This document shows positions 44,885-53,449 of a DNA stretch of 64,000 nt, piece after piece. The translations under genes and the position numbers were made by a program. This DNA is from DASXZH01 sp036502005 (lineage in GTDB: Bacteria > Armatimonadota > Fimbriimonadia > Fimbriimonadales > Fimbriimonadaceae): contig DASXZH010000082.1 in NCBI GenBank assembly GCA_036502005.1, forward strand, positions 1 to 64,000. The letters run 5' to 3'. Below the pieces are notes generated by a model. It saw only the letters and a program-made list of their open reading frames with translations. It did not search any database and was not told the origin of the DNA. Position 1 is the stretch's first letter. Each line of letters opens with the position of its first letter.

Positions 44885-45240
44885 TTTTTGCACATCGCGT
44901 CCCTTCAGGACGCCAGAGATTTCGGATGTCTCTACCCAGGGCTGCGCTGCTTCGCAGCTGACCCTGGGCTATAACATTGTGCCCCTTCGGGGCAGATCCG
45001 ACTCGGAGGAGCCCCAGGTTCCGGTATTTGCACGCTTTGAATTGAATATAGACCAATTACGGTGTAACGGGATGTGTGTCAGGTCGGGCACTTGTGCAAT
45101 GCCTGCCATTCGATGTACCTCTTCTAATCTGCGCATTCTTGGCCTGAAAGGCCTGAATGTTATAGCCCAGGGTCAGCGGCTCCGGCCGCGCAGCCCTGGG
45201 ATGCGTGCAGGCACAGATCCGGAGTCCTGAAAGGACGCGA
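44885..45240. repeat. R3 REP cluster next to the transposase
   Basis: Palindromic units: CCCAGGGCTGCGCTGCTTCG with CAGCTGACCCTGGG (44936-44968), TGCCCCTTCGGGGCA (44980-44994), ATAGCCCAGGGTCAGCGGCT with CCGCGCAGCCCTGGG (45161-45200), and CCGGAGTCCTGAAAGGACGC (45219-45238). The cluster ends at the transposase stop codon. Confidence 0.85.
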
Positions 45241-45242
45241 TG

Positions 45243-45695
45243 TTAATCCCACAAATAACGCTCGTCGTATTCGATTTCATTTTCCTCCAGCAATCGCAAC
45301 AACTCCTCCTTAAAGGACACCGTCTTATGGTGTTCTTCTTGATTTTGAATGTATTTGACCACGGTCTGAACGCGCTCCACCCCGACGCCGAGTATTCCGT
45401 AGCCCCCCTGCCATTCAAACGCCTGAAGATGAGGCCACTTTTCCTTCAACCACTTGTTTGACCCCGTCTTGAGGTCCTTGATTGTCTGGGCAACTGACAC
45501 CGTACGAGACAAGCGAAAGAGGACGTGAACATGGTCATCTACGCCGCCGATTTGAATGACTTGACATCCGAAGTTGCGCAAGATGCCCGTCATGTAGGGA
45601 TAAAGTTCGCTTTGAACCTCCGGGGAAATCAATGGTTGGCGAAACTTTGTGCTGAAAACGAGGTGGACAGGGATATTTGAAAGTGATTGAGAAAT
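45243..45695 (-). mobile_element. IS200/RAYT-like Y1 transposase with REP repeats
   Basis: About 151 residues if read from an ATT at 45695: SQSLSNIPVHLVFSTKFRQP at the start is a full family N terminus. HUH motif DHVHVLF, and the catalytic-Tyr region VVKYIQNQEEHH are intact. No ATG, GTG or TTG precedes the conserved N terminus; only an internal TTG (45632) is available, which would lose strand 1. ATT can serve as a rare start, or the gene is silenced by an ATG-to-ATT change. RAYT enzymes move single-stranded REP hairpins; such repeats are at 44885-45240 and 17035-17165. Confidence 0.88.
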
Positions 45696-45774
45696 AACAC
45701 AATTCTATCGCCTAGCATCTCTCGAAACTAAACCACCCTTTCGCGGCGTTATCATCTAATAACGGAGTTAAACT

Positions 45775-46560
45775 ATGATCACTGCTCTCCTTCTGTCCGG
45801 TCAATTCACGCCGAATGCAACCCAAACGCCTATGACCCTTCGCCGCAAGATCGATGCGCCACAAACTACGCAGTTTGAGTTCAAATCCACCGACAAAATC
45901 GATAATCGCTGGACGGGGCCACAAGCAAAGGCTCTCAAACCGGAAAGCAATTCCACAACAACAACCCAAGTATTTACGGAAACGCTAAGTCCAACCGGAC
46001 CCGGCGAAGCAAAGATCAATTTCACCCAAAACTCCATGAACGGCCAAGGCGGGGTCGCGATGGACGATTATACGGTCGATGAAAGAGATCGAGGCAGCGC
46101 AAGCGCTTACCAGGCTAAATTCTCAGATCAATCAGGCACCACGGCCAACACTTCTAACCTAAGCTTTCTGTTTAAGCTCCCACTTACGTTTTCATTTCCC
46201 GAAAAACCGGTCAGCCCTGGCGATTTTTGGAGCGATCACTCGGCCGCGAGCAGCCTGGATTTTCAGTTCAAAGTTCTCAGCCTTCGCTGCGTTTATAAAG
46301 GTCAAGGCACGCACGCCAACGTTCCTTGTTACCACTTGGTTCTCACCGAGCAGCTTGGGAACCCTTGGGATATGACATCCAGCAGTTTATCCGGCAGCCA
46401 CACCACCGGCAAGGGCGACCTGGAAGCCGATATCTATATCCGGCAAGATGACGGCGATATCCAAGCGGAGACTGTAAAGCAAAACACGCTGATGAACCGA
46501 CTAGACGGCCAAAACCATATAAAGGAATTTCAAACTCTGGATATCCGAAGGCTCGATTAA
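45775..46560 (+). CDS. Protein of unknown function, probably exported
   Basis: 261 residues starting MITALLLSGQFTPNATQ, a short hydrophobic lead that is only a weak signal peptide. CGGAGTT precedes the ATG. The rest is rich in Thr, Ser, Asp and beta-strand patterns: MTLRRKIDAPQTTQFEF, FLFKLPLTFSFPEKPVSPGDFW, ADIYIRQDDGDIQAETVKQ. It may be a beta-barrel-like or lipocalin-like secreted protein. Family not recognised. 108 bp before purA on the same strand, with a hairpin between. Confidence 0.7.
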   Translation: MITALLLSGQFTPNATQTPMTLRRKIDAPQTTQFEFKSTDKIDNRWTGPQAKALKPESNSTTTTQVFTETLSPTGPGEAKINFTQNSMNGQGGVAMDDYTVDERDRGSASAYQAKFSDQSGTTANTSNLSFLFKLPLTFSFPEKPVSPGDFWSDHSAASSLDFQFKVLSLRCVYKGQGTHANVPCYHLVLTEQLGNPWDMTSSSLSGSHTTGKGDLEADIYIRQDDGDIQAETVKQNTLMNRLDGQNHIKEFQTLDIRRLD

Positions 46561-46612
46561 AACCAAACAAAAATCCAAAACCTTCAGGTAAAATTTCTCG
46601 TTAATCGATACT

Positions 46613-46649
46613 CCTGGCGCACAGCTTTGTGCCCAGGTTTTGTTGTTTT
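46613..46649 (+). terminator. Terminator or leader hairpin ahead of purA
   Basis: CCTGG and GCACA (with a bulged C) pair with TGTGC and CCAGG around loop GCTT, followed by TTTTGTTGTTTT. It lies 53 bp after the preceding stop and just upstream of the purA ribosome site, so it may also attenuate purA. Confidence 0.7.
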
Positions 46650-46668
46650 AACGAGGAGCGCATGCAAG

Positions 46669-47961
46669 ATGTCCACTCTCGTTATCGTGGGCGCCCAGTG
46701 GGGCGATGAAGCCAAAGGGAAACTCGTCGATGTTCTCGGCGAACAGGCCGATATGGTGGTCCGCTACAGCGGCGGCAATAACGCCGGCCACACCGTAATC
46801 GTAGGCACCCAGGAGTTCAAGTTTCAGCTCATTCCGGCAGGAATTTTGCACCAGCATGTAACCGCGATTGTCGGTAGCGGAATGGTCGTCTGTCCCAAAA
46901 GCCTCCTTGAAGAGATGGACCGCACGAAGGCCAAAAAGCAGGATCTTGGCACGCTCAAAATCAGCAGCTCCGCCCACGTCGTTTTCCCGTACCACCTCAT
47001 GCTGGACCGCCTCGAAGAAGAGGCGCGCGGCGAGAACAAGATCGGCACTACCTCACGCGGTATTGGACCGGCCTATCAGGACAAGGTTGCCCGAATCGGA
47101 ATCCGGATGGGCGAGTTTGTAAAGCCCCAAATCTTCCGAAACCGATTTTTTGAAGTGCTCTCTTACAAGAACCGGTTATTGCAAATGTTCGGCGAAAAGC
47201 CGCTCGATTTCGAAACCCTCCATGAGGAATATGCAGCCTACGCGGCGGCAATAAGACCCTACGTTTGCGACACCGATGTGCTCGTTCAGGATGCCGTTGC
47301 CGCCAAGAAGAAGGTTCTTTTCGAGGGCGCGCAGGGCGCGCTCTTGGACCTCGATGTAGGCACCTACCCCTATGTGACGAGCAGCCACCCGATCGCGGGC
47401 GGAGCTTGTTTAGGAACGGGCATTGGTCCGTTGGCCCTGAATGGTGTGCTCGGCGTTTGCAAAGCGTATTCCACCCGCGTTGGCGAAGGCCCCTTCCCGA
47501 CCGAGCTTCACGACGAAACCGGCGAGCAGATCCGGCTGAAAGGTCGCGAGTTCGGAACCGTTACGGGACGCCCACGACGCTGCGGCTGGATGGATCTGAT
47601 TTCCCTGCGCTACAGCTGTAGAGTGAACTCACTCAGTGGGCTAGTGGTAACGAGGCTGGACGTTCTCAGTGGGCAGCCAGTCGTTAAAGCTTCAACTGGC
47701 TACACGCTAAACGGCGAATCCATTGGCTATGTGCCCGCGGAAACCGACGTGTATGCCGAGGTTTGCCCTCAGTACAAGGAAATGGCCGGTTGGGATGAGC
47801 CGTTGCGCGGGACCCGCAAGTACGAGGATCTGCCGAAGAACTGCAAGGATTATTTGGAGTTCATTGAGCAGTTCACCGGTGTACCGGTGGCTATTCTCAG
47901 CATCGGTCCGGAACGGGACGAGACGATTGTGGTTCGGCCGGAGCTGATCTGGAAGTCGTAA
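46669..47961 (+). CDS. purA: Adenylosuccinate synthetase
   Basis: 430 residues. Joins IMP and aspartate using GTP. Seen: GAQWGDEAKGKLVDVL (catalytic Asp and Lys, with Ala where Gly is common), GGNNAGHTV with the catalytic His, GTTSRGIGPAYQDK, FEGAQGALLDLDVGTYPYVTS, and RPRRCGWMDL. Start at 46669 with GAGGAGCG 8 bp upstream; an earlier in-frame start at 46627 falls in the hairpin. Confidence 0.97.
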   Translation: MSTLVIVGAQWGDEAKGKLVDVLGEQADMVVRYSGGNNAGHTVIVGTQEFKFQLIPAGILHQHVTAIVGSGMVVCPKSLLEEMDRTKAKKQDLGTLKISSSAHVVFPYHLMLDRLEEEARGENKIGTTSRGIGPAYQDKVARIGIRMGEFVKPQIFRNRFFEVLSYKNRLLQMFGEKPLDFETLHEEYAAYAAAIRPYVCDTDVLVQDAVAAKKKVLFEGAQGALLDLDVGTYPYVTSSHPIAGGACLGTGIGPLALNGVLGVCKAYSTRVGEGPFPTELHDETGEQIRLKGREFGTVTGRPRRCGWMDLISLRYSCRVNSLSGLVVTRLDVLSGQPVVKASTGYTLNGESIGYVPAETDVYAEVCPQYKEMAGWDEPLRGTRKYEDLPKNCKDYLEFIEQFTGVPVAILSIGPERDETIVVRPELIWKS

Positions 47962-48068
47962 GCGTTGCTCACTGATGGTTCCGGCAAAATCAGCGGATGC
48001 GATGCGAGGCCAAGGGCCCTTAACCGCCGGCTACGTGCGGGGCAAAAAATGCGCCAACATAAAGATAT

Positions 48069-49346
48069 ATGGACGAGGTTAGAATCTATAAACAGTTCGA
48101 TCCTGCCCCGCTTACGCCGGGTGACAATGAGCTCTACGTCGACCTTGACAACGTCAGAGGTGAAACGCATATTGTTAAGAAATTTGCGCGTCGTATACGT
48201 CTTAGCCGAAATTCGAACACAGTGCAAATACTGGCGGGCCATCGCGGAAGCGGAAAGTCCACGGAACTCCGGAGGCTGCAAGAGAATCTTCAATCAGAGA
48301 ATCCCCGCTATTTCGTCGTTTATGTTGAAGCTGACGAAGACATTGAAGGTAATGACGTAGATTTTCCAGAGGTGCTTATTGCAATTGTACGGCAAATGGC
48401 GGACCAACTGCGAAAGCGAGCAAAGATTGAGTTAAAGCCTGGCTACTTCAAAGATAGAGCGTATCGCCTAAAGGGTTTGCTCGGCAGTGAGGTTGACTTC
48501 GAGAAGGTCGATTTGGGCACGGGTCTTCTGAAAATATCGGCTGCCATTAAGAATAGCCCTGACGCACGTCTCGAAGTGCGTAGATTACTAGAGCCTGATA
48601 CGAGCAACTGGCTAGAGGCCGCGAATGAGGTAATCGGGCAGGCAGTTACCGAACTGCGAAGGCAGGGCTTTGAGGGCCTTGTGATTATCGTGGATGATCT
48701 CGACAAAATGATCCTAAAGCCCCATGCAGCAGGTTGCACTACCGCTGAGTATCTATTTATACACCGAGAAGCGCAACTTAGGGCTTTTAACTCGCACATG
48801 GTTTACACGATGCCGATCGCCTTGGCCTATTCCACCCAGGAACAAAACATCGAGAACCTATACGGCGGTCGGGTCCCAGTTGTTCCTATGGTAAAAATCA
48901 TGACTCGGCCACCAGACCAGACTCGCTACGAGGACGGTTTTGAGAAATTCCGGGACTTAGTCAGAAGGCGACTATCTCGAGCTGGCGTTAAGGCTGAGCA
49001 AGTCTTCGACAGCAAGGACACTTTGGATCAACTTATTGAACTCAGTGCTGGCCAGCCGAGAGAACTCGTGATACTGATAAGGGAGGCCATTGTTAGTTCT
49101 GATCTTCCAATTTGCAAGGAAGCTGTGGAGCGCGCAGAGCGAGAAGGTCGCTGGGCATTTGAACGACAACTTAACGGGGATCATTGGCCCGTGATTGATG
49201 AGGTTAGGTTAAAGGGTGAGTTTAGCCGCACAAATGATAATGATGCGGCGATTCGAGACCTACTGGACAGTCGCGCCCTGCTTCAGTATGTGAACGCGGA
49301 CGAATGGTATGACGTCAATCCTATGGTGCCCAAAAAACGCCCCTAA
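48069..49346 (+). CDS. P-loop ATPase, first gene of an ATPase-TPR pair
   Basis: 425 residues. Walker A GHRGSGKST (residues 57-65), Walker B VIIVDDLDK (205-213) and a C-terminal helical/winged region with SAGQPRELVILIREAI. The N terminus (ELYVDLDNVRGETHIVKKFARRI) is like the linker before the ATPase in STAND-type proteins. No membrane segment. The codon use looks more AT-rich than the neighbouring purA. It overlaps the next gene as TAATG. Known relatives, as far as I can tell, are ATP-binding proteins of unknown function beside TPR genes; a regulatory or immune switch is inference. Confidence 0.8.
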   Translation: MDEVRIYKQFDPAPLTPGDNELYVDLDNVRGETHIVKKFARRIRLSRNSNTVQILAGHRGSGKSTELRRLQENLQSENPRYFVVYVEADEDIEGNDVDFPEVLIAIVRQMADQLRKRAKIELKPGYFKDRAYRLKGLLGSEVDFEKVDLGTGLLKISAAIKNSPDARLEVRRLLEPDTSNWLEAANEVIGQAVTELRRQGFEGLVIIVDDLDKMILKPHAAGCTTAEYLFIHREAQLRAFNSHMVYTMPIALAYSTQEQNIENLYGGRVPVVPMVKIMTRPPDQTRYEDGFEKFRDLVRRRLSRAGVKAEQVFDSKDTLDQLIELSAGQPRELVILIREAIVSSDLPICKEAVERAEREGRWAFERQLNGDHWPVIDEVRLKGEFSRTNDNDAAIRDLLDSRALLQYVNADEWYDVNPMVPKKRP

Positions 49347-50635
49347 TGGCAGACTCGCCGAAAAGCAAAATGCCTGGGCTTCAGATGAGGGAACTACGTT
49401 CTGTGGAGCGATGGCTGTCTCTCTCAGCGGGCTCATTTTCGCTCGCCACAGCCATTTGTAATTCTCCGTTGCTTCGCCGCCACCTTGTCAAAAAGCTCTG
49501 CTCAAAGTTTTTGAAAATACAAGAAATTGAACTAAAGGAGGAGTGCAGCGACCCCTTTGAGGAGACTAAAGCTCTATTTGATCAACAGGCTGAGGCCATC
49601 TTCATAATTGGACTTGAGCATTCCATCCACAACGTACGCACCGTTGCTTCGTTGAATGCGTCGCGAGAGCTTTGGCAGGAGCTTGAGAAGCCAGTTCTGT
49701 TTTGGTTACCCGAGTTTGGGGCAGAAATAGTTATCAATCAAGCGCGAGATATTTGGGCATGGAACAGTCATGTTTTCCAGTTCGACACGAAAACGATATC
49801 TAGCGAGTTGCGTTTTGACGGCGTTGCAGGCATAACCGGGATGGGAGGCGACGACGTTTATTTTCGTATTGCTGAACTGGAGCAGCACCTAAGATCGATC
49901 GCAAACTCCAAGGCATTTCAACTTAAGAACGAATATCTGCTGAGATTAGAAGAGCTTATGCTTCTATATGCACGGCTGTTGGAGCTTGCTAAAGTCGAAG
50001 AGTTAGGCTCTGAGGCTCTTCATATGAGTCAATCGCTGAGACTACGAGACCACGAATGCAGGATTCTCCTACTACTTGCCGGAAATAAGAGGTCAATGGG
50101 ACTGATTGAAGATGCAGAACGACTAGCTAGGAATGCTTTAGCAATTGCCGAAACTCAGGCATTAAATACTCCACAAGCAATGGCTTTACTTGCCGCAATT
50201 TTAAGCGATCTTGGAAAGTTTGACGAGGCGCTAAACGTTGTTTCTAATGCAGCTTCGGGCAAAGGCGTGACGCAGGAACAGCAAATGCCAGTCCCACTAC
50301 GTGTGGCCATGGCCGATCTTCATAGCAAAAGCGGACACTTCGCAGAAGCACTTGACGAAGCTCGAGGACTCCTAGAGGTAGCGGATAAAACAAACGATGT
50401 TGGCTTAAGACTAGCGATGCTCAACTTACTAGGAAATCTAAATATTCGAAAGGGCGACTTAACACAGGGAGCGAAGTACTATGAGTCGCTGATGGAGCAA
50501 CATGCGGAACTTGGATTAGTCAAAAGGGAAATTGCCTATTTGAATAAGTTGGTCGAGCTCTATACCGAACTAGATGACGAAACGAAGCTAATAAGAACCC
50601 GCGAGCGATTAGACAGGGCATCTGGATTGTTGTAG
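49346..50635 (+). CDS. TPR protein, partner of the ATPase
   Basis: 429 residues. Residues ~20-150 form a compact domain with IFIIGLEHSIHNVRTVASLN, FWLPEFGAEIVINQARDIWA and WNSHVFQFD; this pattern occurs in TPR proteins next to STAND/KAP-like ATPases. Residues ~195-429 are tetratricopeptide-like repeats (LARNALAIAETQALNTPQAM, DLHSKSGHFAEALDEARGLL, GNLNIRKGDLTQGAKYYESL). No nuclease, protease or membrane motif is visible. Its start shares a base with the ATPase stop. Confidence 0.78.
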   Translation: MADSPKSKMPGLQMRELRSVERWLSLSAGSFSLATAICNSPLLRRHLVKKLCSKFLKIQEIELKEECSDPFEETKALFDQQAEAIFIIGLEHSIHNVRTVASLNASRELWQELEKPVLFWLPEFGAEIVINQARDIWAWNSHVFQFDTKTISSELRFDGVAGITGMGGDDVYFRIAELEQHLRSIANSKAFQLKNEYLLRLEELMLLYARLLELAKVEELGSEALHMSQSLRLRDHECRILLLLAGNKRSMGLIEDAERLARNALAIAETQALNTPQAMALLAAILSDLGKFDEALNVVSNAASGKGVTQEQQMPVPLRVAMADLHSKSGHFAEALDEARGLLEVADKTNDVGLRLAMLNLLGNLNIRKGDLTQGAKYYESLMEQHAELGLVKREIAYLNKLVELYTELDDETKLIRTRERLDRASGLL

Positions 50636-50800
50636 AGAATCAGTCCACGCGTCTGTTGTAACCGACGCGAACCTCATAAAGCAGTCAGCTAACAACACTG
50701 TGCTTCTTTGAGATTGTGCCCATCAGTAACCGTAAGCCTCATCTTTCAAATCACCGAATAACTACAAGCGACCAAAGCCCACTTTACGTAGAACCCATTG

Positions 50801-51472
50801 GTGTCCATCATCCAAATCGACAAAGTTACGAAGGATTACGCGATGGGCGAGAACATCGTCCACGCCCTTCGAAGCGTGAACGTTTCCATTGAAGAGGGCG
50901 AGTTCGTAGCGATCATGGGGCCCTCCGGGTCAGGCAAATCCACGTTTATGAATATCCTGGGTTGCTTGGATAGGCCTACTTCCGGCACTTATCAACTCAA
51001 TGGCAAGAAGGTCGAATCTTTAAAAGACTCAGAGCTTGCCGAGATTAGAAATCAATACATCGGCTTTGTCTTCCAAACCTTCAATCTGCTTACGCGGGCT
51101 ACGGCGCTGCGTAACGTGGAATTGCCCTTAACCTACGGCGCTGCCGTAAACAAAATAGAGCGCCAAGAGAAAGCGAACTCGGCCCTCGCCACCGTTGGCT
51201 TGGCGGAAAGGGCAAACCATCGCCCCAACGAAATGAGCGGCGGCCAGCAGCAGCGGGTGGCGATTGCGAGGGCGATCATTAATGATCCCGTTCTCGTTCT
51301 TGCCGATGAGCCGACTGGCAACCTGGACAGCACCACCGCCGAGGAGATCATGTCGATCTTTCACGGACTCAATGAGAAGGGCAAAACGGTTGTTTTGGTC
51401 ACCCACGAAGAGGACGTCGCTCGCCATGCGCAGCGGATTATAAGGTTCAGGGATGGGCGGATCGAGTCCTAA
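50801..51472 (+). CDS. ABC transporter ATPase (MacB/LolD family)
   Basis: 223 residues from GTG at 50801 (a TTG at 50798 is possible). Walker A GPSGSGKST, Q-loop FVFQTFNLL, signature MSGGQQQRVAIARA, Walker B VLVLADEPTGNLDS, H-loop VLVTHEED. The VxFxxQ and PTGNLD sequences are typical of the MacB/LolD/FtsE-like group. No membrane partner (MacB/LolCE-type) lies next to it in the window. Confidence 0.93.
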   Translation: MSIIQIDKVTKDYAMGENIVHALRSVNVSIEEGEFVAIMGPSGSGKSTFMNILGCLDRPTSGTYQLNGKKVESLKDSELAEIRNQYIGFVFQTFNLLTRATALRNVELPLTYGAAVNKIERQEKANSALATVGLAERANHRPNEMSGGQQQRVAIARAIINDPVLVLADEPTGNLDSTTAEEIMSIFHGLNEKGKTVVLVTHEEDVARHAQRIIRFRDGRIES

Positions 51473-51480
51473 GGCCAAGA

Positions 51481-51655
51481 TATTCAGGCCTTCGGCATTC
51501 AGTATTTGGCCCTTTTTTTTGGCCTTAGGTTTTCGGCCCTCGGCCTTCGGGGCAGAAAGTTCGACAGTCGTGTCGATCCGCATCGTTTCAGAACTGGGCT
51601 AAATCCCTGTTCAATACCGAATACCGAATACCGAATACCGAATGCCTAAGGCCGG
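51481..51655. repeat. Heptamer inverted pair (ATACCGA type)
   Basis: Left arm from 51481 in 7-base steps: TATTCAG, GCCTTCG, GCATTCA, GTATTTG, then a T run and TTTTCGGCCCTCGGCCTTCG (51530-51549). Right arm 51614-51641: four perfect ATACCGA units, then ATGCCTA and AAGGCC. The arms pair (AATACCGAATGCCTAAGGCC is nearly complementary to 51490-51509). They lie after the ABC gene and end at folB. Confidence 0.88.
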
Positions 51656-51656
51656 C

Positions 51657-52022
51657 CTAAGGCCCTGCCCTCTTCCTCTCCACCACCCCGCCCGCCTCTT
51701 TCGCTATATATGGCATTGGAGGGGCGATCTTGGAAACGGAAACCTTCACCGAAGACGCCAAGGCGAAAGCGTCCAAAACCGCGTCGCAGCACAGCGCCCC
51801 TAGCCGCTCCACGGTTAGGCAAGGCGCACCCAACAAAACAGCCTGCAAAATCCCTGCAAGAGCCCCGTAATCCACCGTATCGGCAACGTCATCTGTAGAA
51901 TCTGCCGAGCCCGAAACCTGAACCCAGCAAGACACCAAATACCGATGCCCTACCGTTCGCTCCTCGGCGGAAACGCCGTGGTAAGCGTAAAACTCTAGAT
52001 CGCGGATGAAAACCTCAAACAT
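51657..52022 (-). CDS. folB: Dihydroneopterin aldolase family protein
   Basis: 121 residues from MFEVFIRDLEFYAYHGVSAEE, with the typical DxxFYAxHG and the catalytic-Glu/Tyr region. Also VQVSGSADSTDDVADTVDYGAL and PCLTVERLGALCCDAVL. Cleaves dihydroneopterin in folate synthesis. A longer start at 52073 would read through repeat DNA. No other folate gene is near. Confidence 0.88.
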   Translation of the reverse strand: MFEVFIRDLEFYAYHGVSAEERTVGHRYLVSCWVQVSGSADSTDDVADTVDYGALAGILQAVLLGAPCLTVERLGALCCDAVLDAFALASSVKVSVSKIAPPMPYIAKEAGGVVERKRAGP

Positions 52023-52030
52023 TGGTACAT

Positions 52031-52212
52031 GTCGAAAGGCGAAGGTCGAACGTCGAAAGACGGAAAGAGCCACCGGCTCCGGTGACGACCTTATCTGAAC
52101 AGAGGCACAACAACGCGCACATTAGATTTGTTAATATACACCAAAGCATTCTTTAACTTATCGTCGATTCCGGTTCTGTCTTTCGCCCTTCCACTTTCGC
52201 CTTTCGACTCTC
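52031..52212. repeat. Degenerate heptamer inverted pair (GTCGAAA type)
   Basis: Left arm 52031-52065: GTCGAAA, GGCGAAG, GTCGAAC, GTCGAAA, GACGGAA. Right arm 52178-52212: GTCTTTC, GCCCTTC, CACTTTC, GCCTTTC, GACTCTC. The arms are inverted, 112 bp apart, and lie between divergent folB and nusA. Confidence 0.88.
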
Positions 52213-52251
52213 CGGAGCTCCCTTTCCACCGAGCTATATTGGTTCCTCTTG

Positions 52252-52260
52252 TGATATACT
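52252..52260 (+). promoter_or_regulatory. Extended -10 promoter for nusA
   Basis: TGATATACT: TG, one base, TATACT. No convincing -35 element is seen 17 bases upstream. Transcription would begin near 52267, giving a ~70-base leader before nusA that contains the terminator described next. Confidence 0.55.
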
Positions 52261-52274
52261 TTCCCCTTAGCTTG

Positions 52275-52317
52275 GCGAATTCCTTTAAGGTGGCAAGTGC
52301 CGCCTTTTTTAATTCGC
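52275..52317 (+). terminator. Attenuator-like terminator in the nusA leader
   Basis: Inner hairpin AAGGTGGCA / TGCCGCCTT (one G-T pair) followed by T6 at 52305-52310, enclosed by an outer pairing GCGAATT (52275-52281) / AATTCGC (52311-52317). It lies 20 bases before the nusA start and downstream of its only candidate promoter, so it can serve only to attenuate this operon. Confidence 0.75.
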
Positions 52318-52337
52318 GAAGATCGGTGCAGCGCGTT

Positions 52338-53393
52338 ATGGATATTCTGCAGCAGTTAAATCAAATAGCGGTCGAACGAGACATTCCCCTTGATGATCTA
52401 CTGCGTGAAATCGAAGAATCACTCGCCGTAGCCTACAAAAAGTTCGTCGGCGTAGGCAGCGATATCCCTCTCGAAGTTTCCGTCCACATCGATACCAAAA
52501 AAGGCTGGACGGCATTCTTACAGCGCGAAGTAGTTGGCACCATCAGCGAAGCTCGCTTCCAGATGACCCTTGCCGAAGCCCGCAAGCGAAAGCCCGATGC
52601 CGAGATCGGTGATTTCATCGAAACCGAAATCAACCCCGATATATTCGGCCGCATTGCTGCCCAAACGTTCAAGCAGGTCCTTAGCCAAAAGCTGAGAGAA
52701 GCTGAAACAAGGCAGATCCACGACGTTTTCAGCGAGCGGATGGGTGAAGTCGTTTCGGGGGCTGTATCGAGACGAGAAGGCCAGAGCGTCTACATTCAGG
52801 TGAACAAGGTCGAGACCGAGCTTCCCAAAAGAGAACAGGTCCCCACCGAGCCGTACCGCCCCAACGATCGTCTGCGCGTTTACGTGCTAAGAGTCGACGA
52901 CAGCATGAAGAGGCTGCGTGTGCTTGTAAGCCGAACGCATCCGAACCTCCTGAGAAAACTTTTTGAACTTGAGGTTCCCGAGATCGCCCAAGGCGTCGTC
53001 GTCATCAAGAGCGTTGCCCGCGAGCCTGGCCAAAGAAGCAAGGTCGCGGTTGAAAGCACCGACGAAAGAGTCGACGCCGTTGGCTCCTGTGTCGGCCAGC
53101 GCGGAACCAGAGTTCAGGCCATTGTGGATGAGCTCTACGACGAGAAGATCGACATCGTGCCGTACAGCGAGGACTCCGTTACGTATATTACAAATGCGCT
53201 AAGCCCGGCTAAGGTCAACTCCATTAAGCTTAACGAAGAAGACCACAGCGCCTACGTGGTCGTCCCCGATAATCAACTTTCGCTTGCCATTGGAAAGGGT
53301 GGGCAAAACGTGAGGCTGGCAGCAAGGCTGACGGATTGGAAGATCGATATCCGAAGCGAAGCCCAGGCAGCTACCGAAGGAAAACCAAAATAG
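52338..53393 (+). CDS. nusA: Transcription termination/antitermination factor NusA
   Basis: 351 residues from MDILQQLNQIAVERDIPLDD. N-terminal RNAP-binding domain, S1 domain (GEVVSGAVSRREGQSVYIQVN), then KH1 (DAVGSCVGQRGTRVQAIVDEL) and KH2 (LAIGKGGQNVRLAARLTDWKIDI). Ends after KH2, as in many non-proteobacteria. The start is fixed by family alignment; an in-frame upstream extension to 52128 would cover the promoter and hairpin. rimP, which usually precedes nusA, is absent. Confidence 0.96.
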   Translation: MDILQQLNQIAVERDIPLDDLLREIEESLAVAYKKFVGVGSDIPLEVSVHIDTKKGWTAFLQREVVGTISEARFQMTLAEARKRKPDAEIGDFIETEINPDIFGRIAAQTFKQVLSQKLREAETRQIHDVFSERMGEVVSGAVSRREGQSVYIQVNKVETELPKREQVPTEPYRPNDRLRVYVLRVDDSMKRLRVLVSRTHPNLLRKLFELEVPEIAQGVVVIKSVAREPGQRSKVAVESTDERVDAVGSCVGQRGTRVQAIVDELYDEKIDIVPYSEDSVTYITNALSPAKVNSIKLNEEDHSAYVVVPDNQLSLAIGKGGQNVRLAARLTDWKIDIRSEAQAATEGKPK

Positions 53394-53449
53394 AGAACAT
53401 TAAGTCAAGCGAACAATACATTGCTCACGGAGCGGGGATATGAGGCCCA

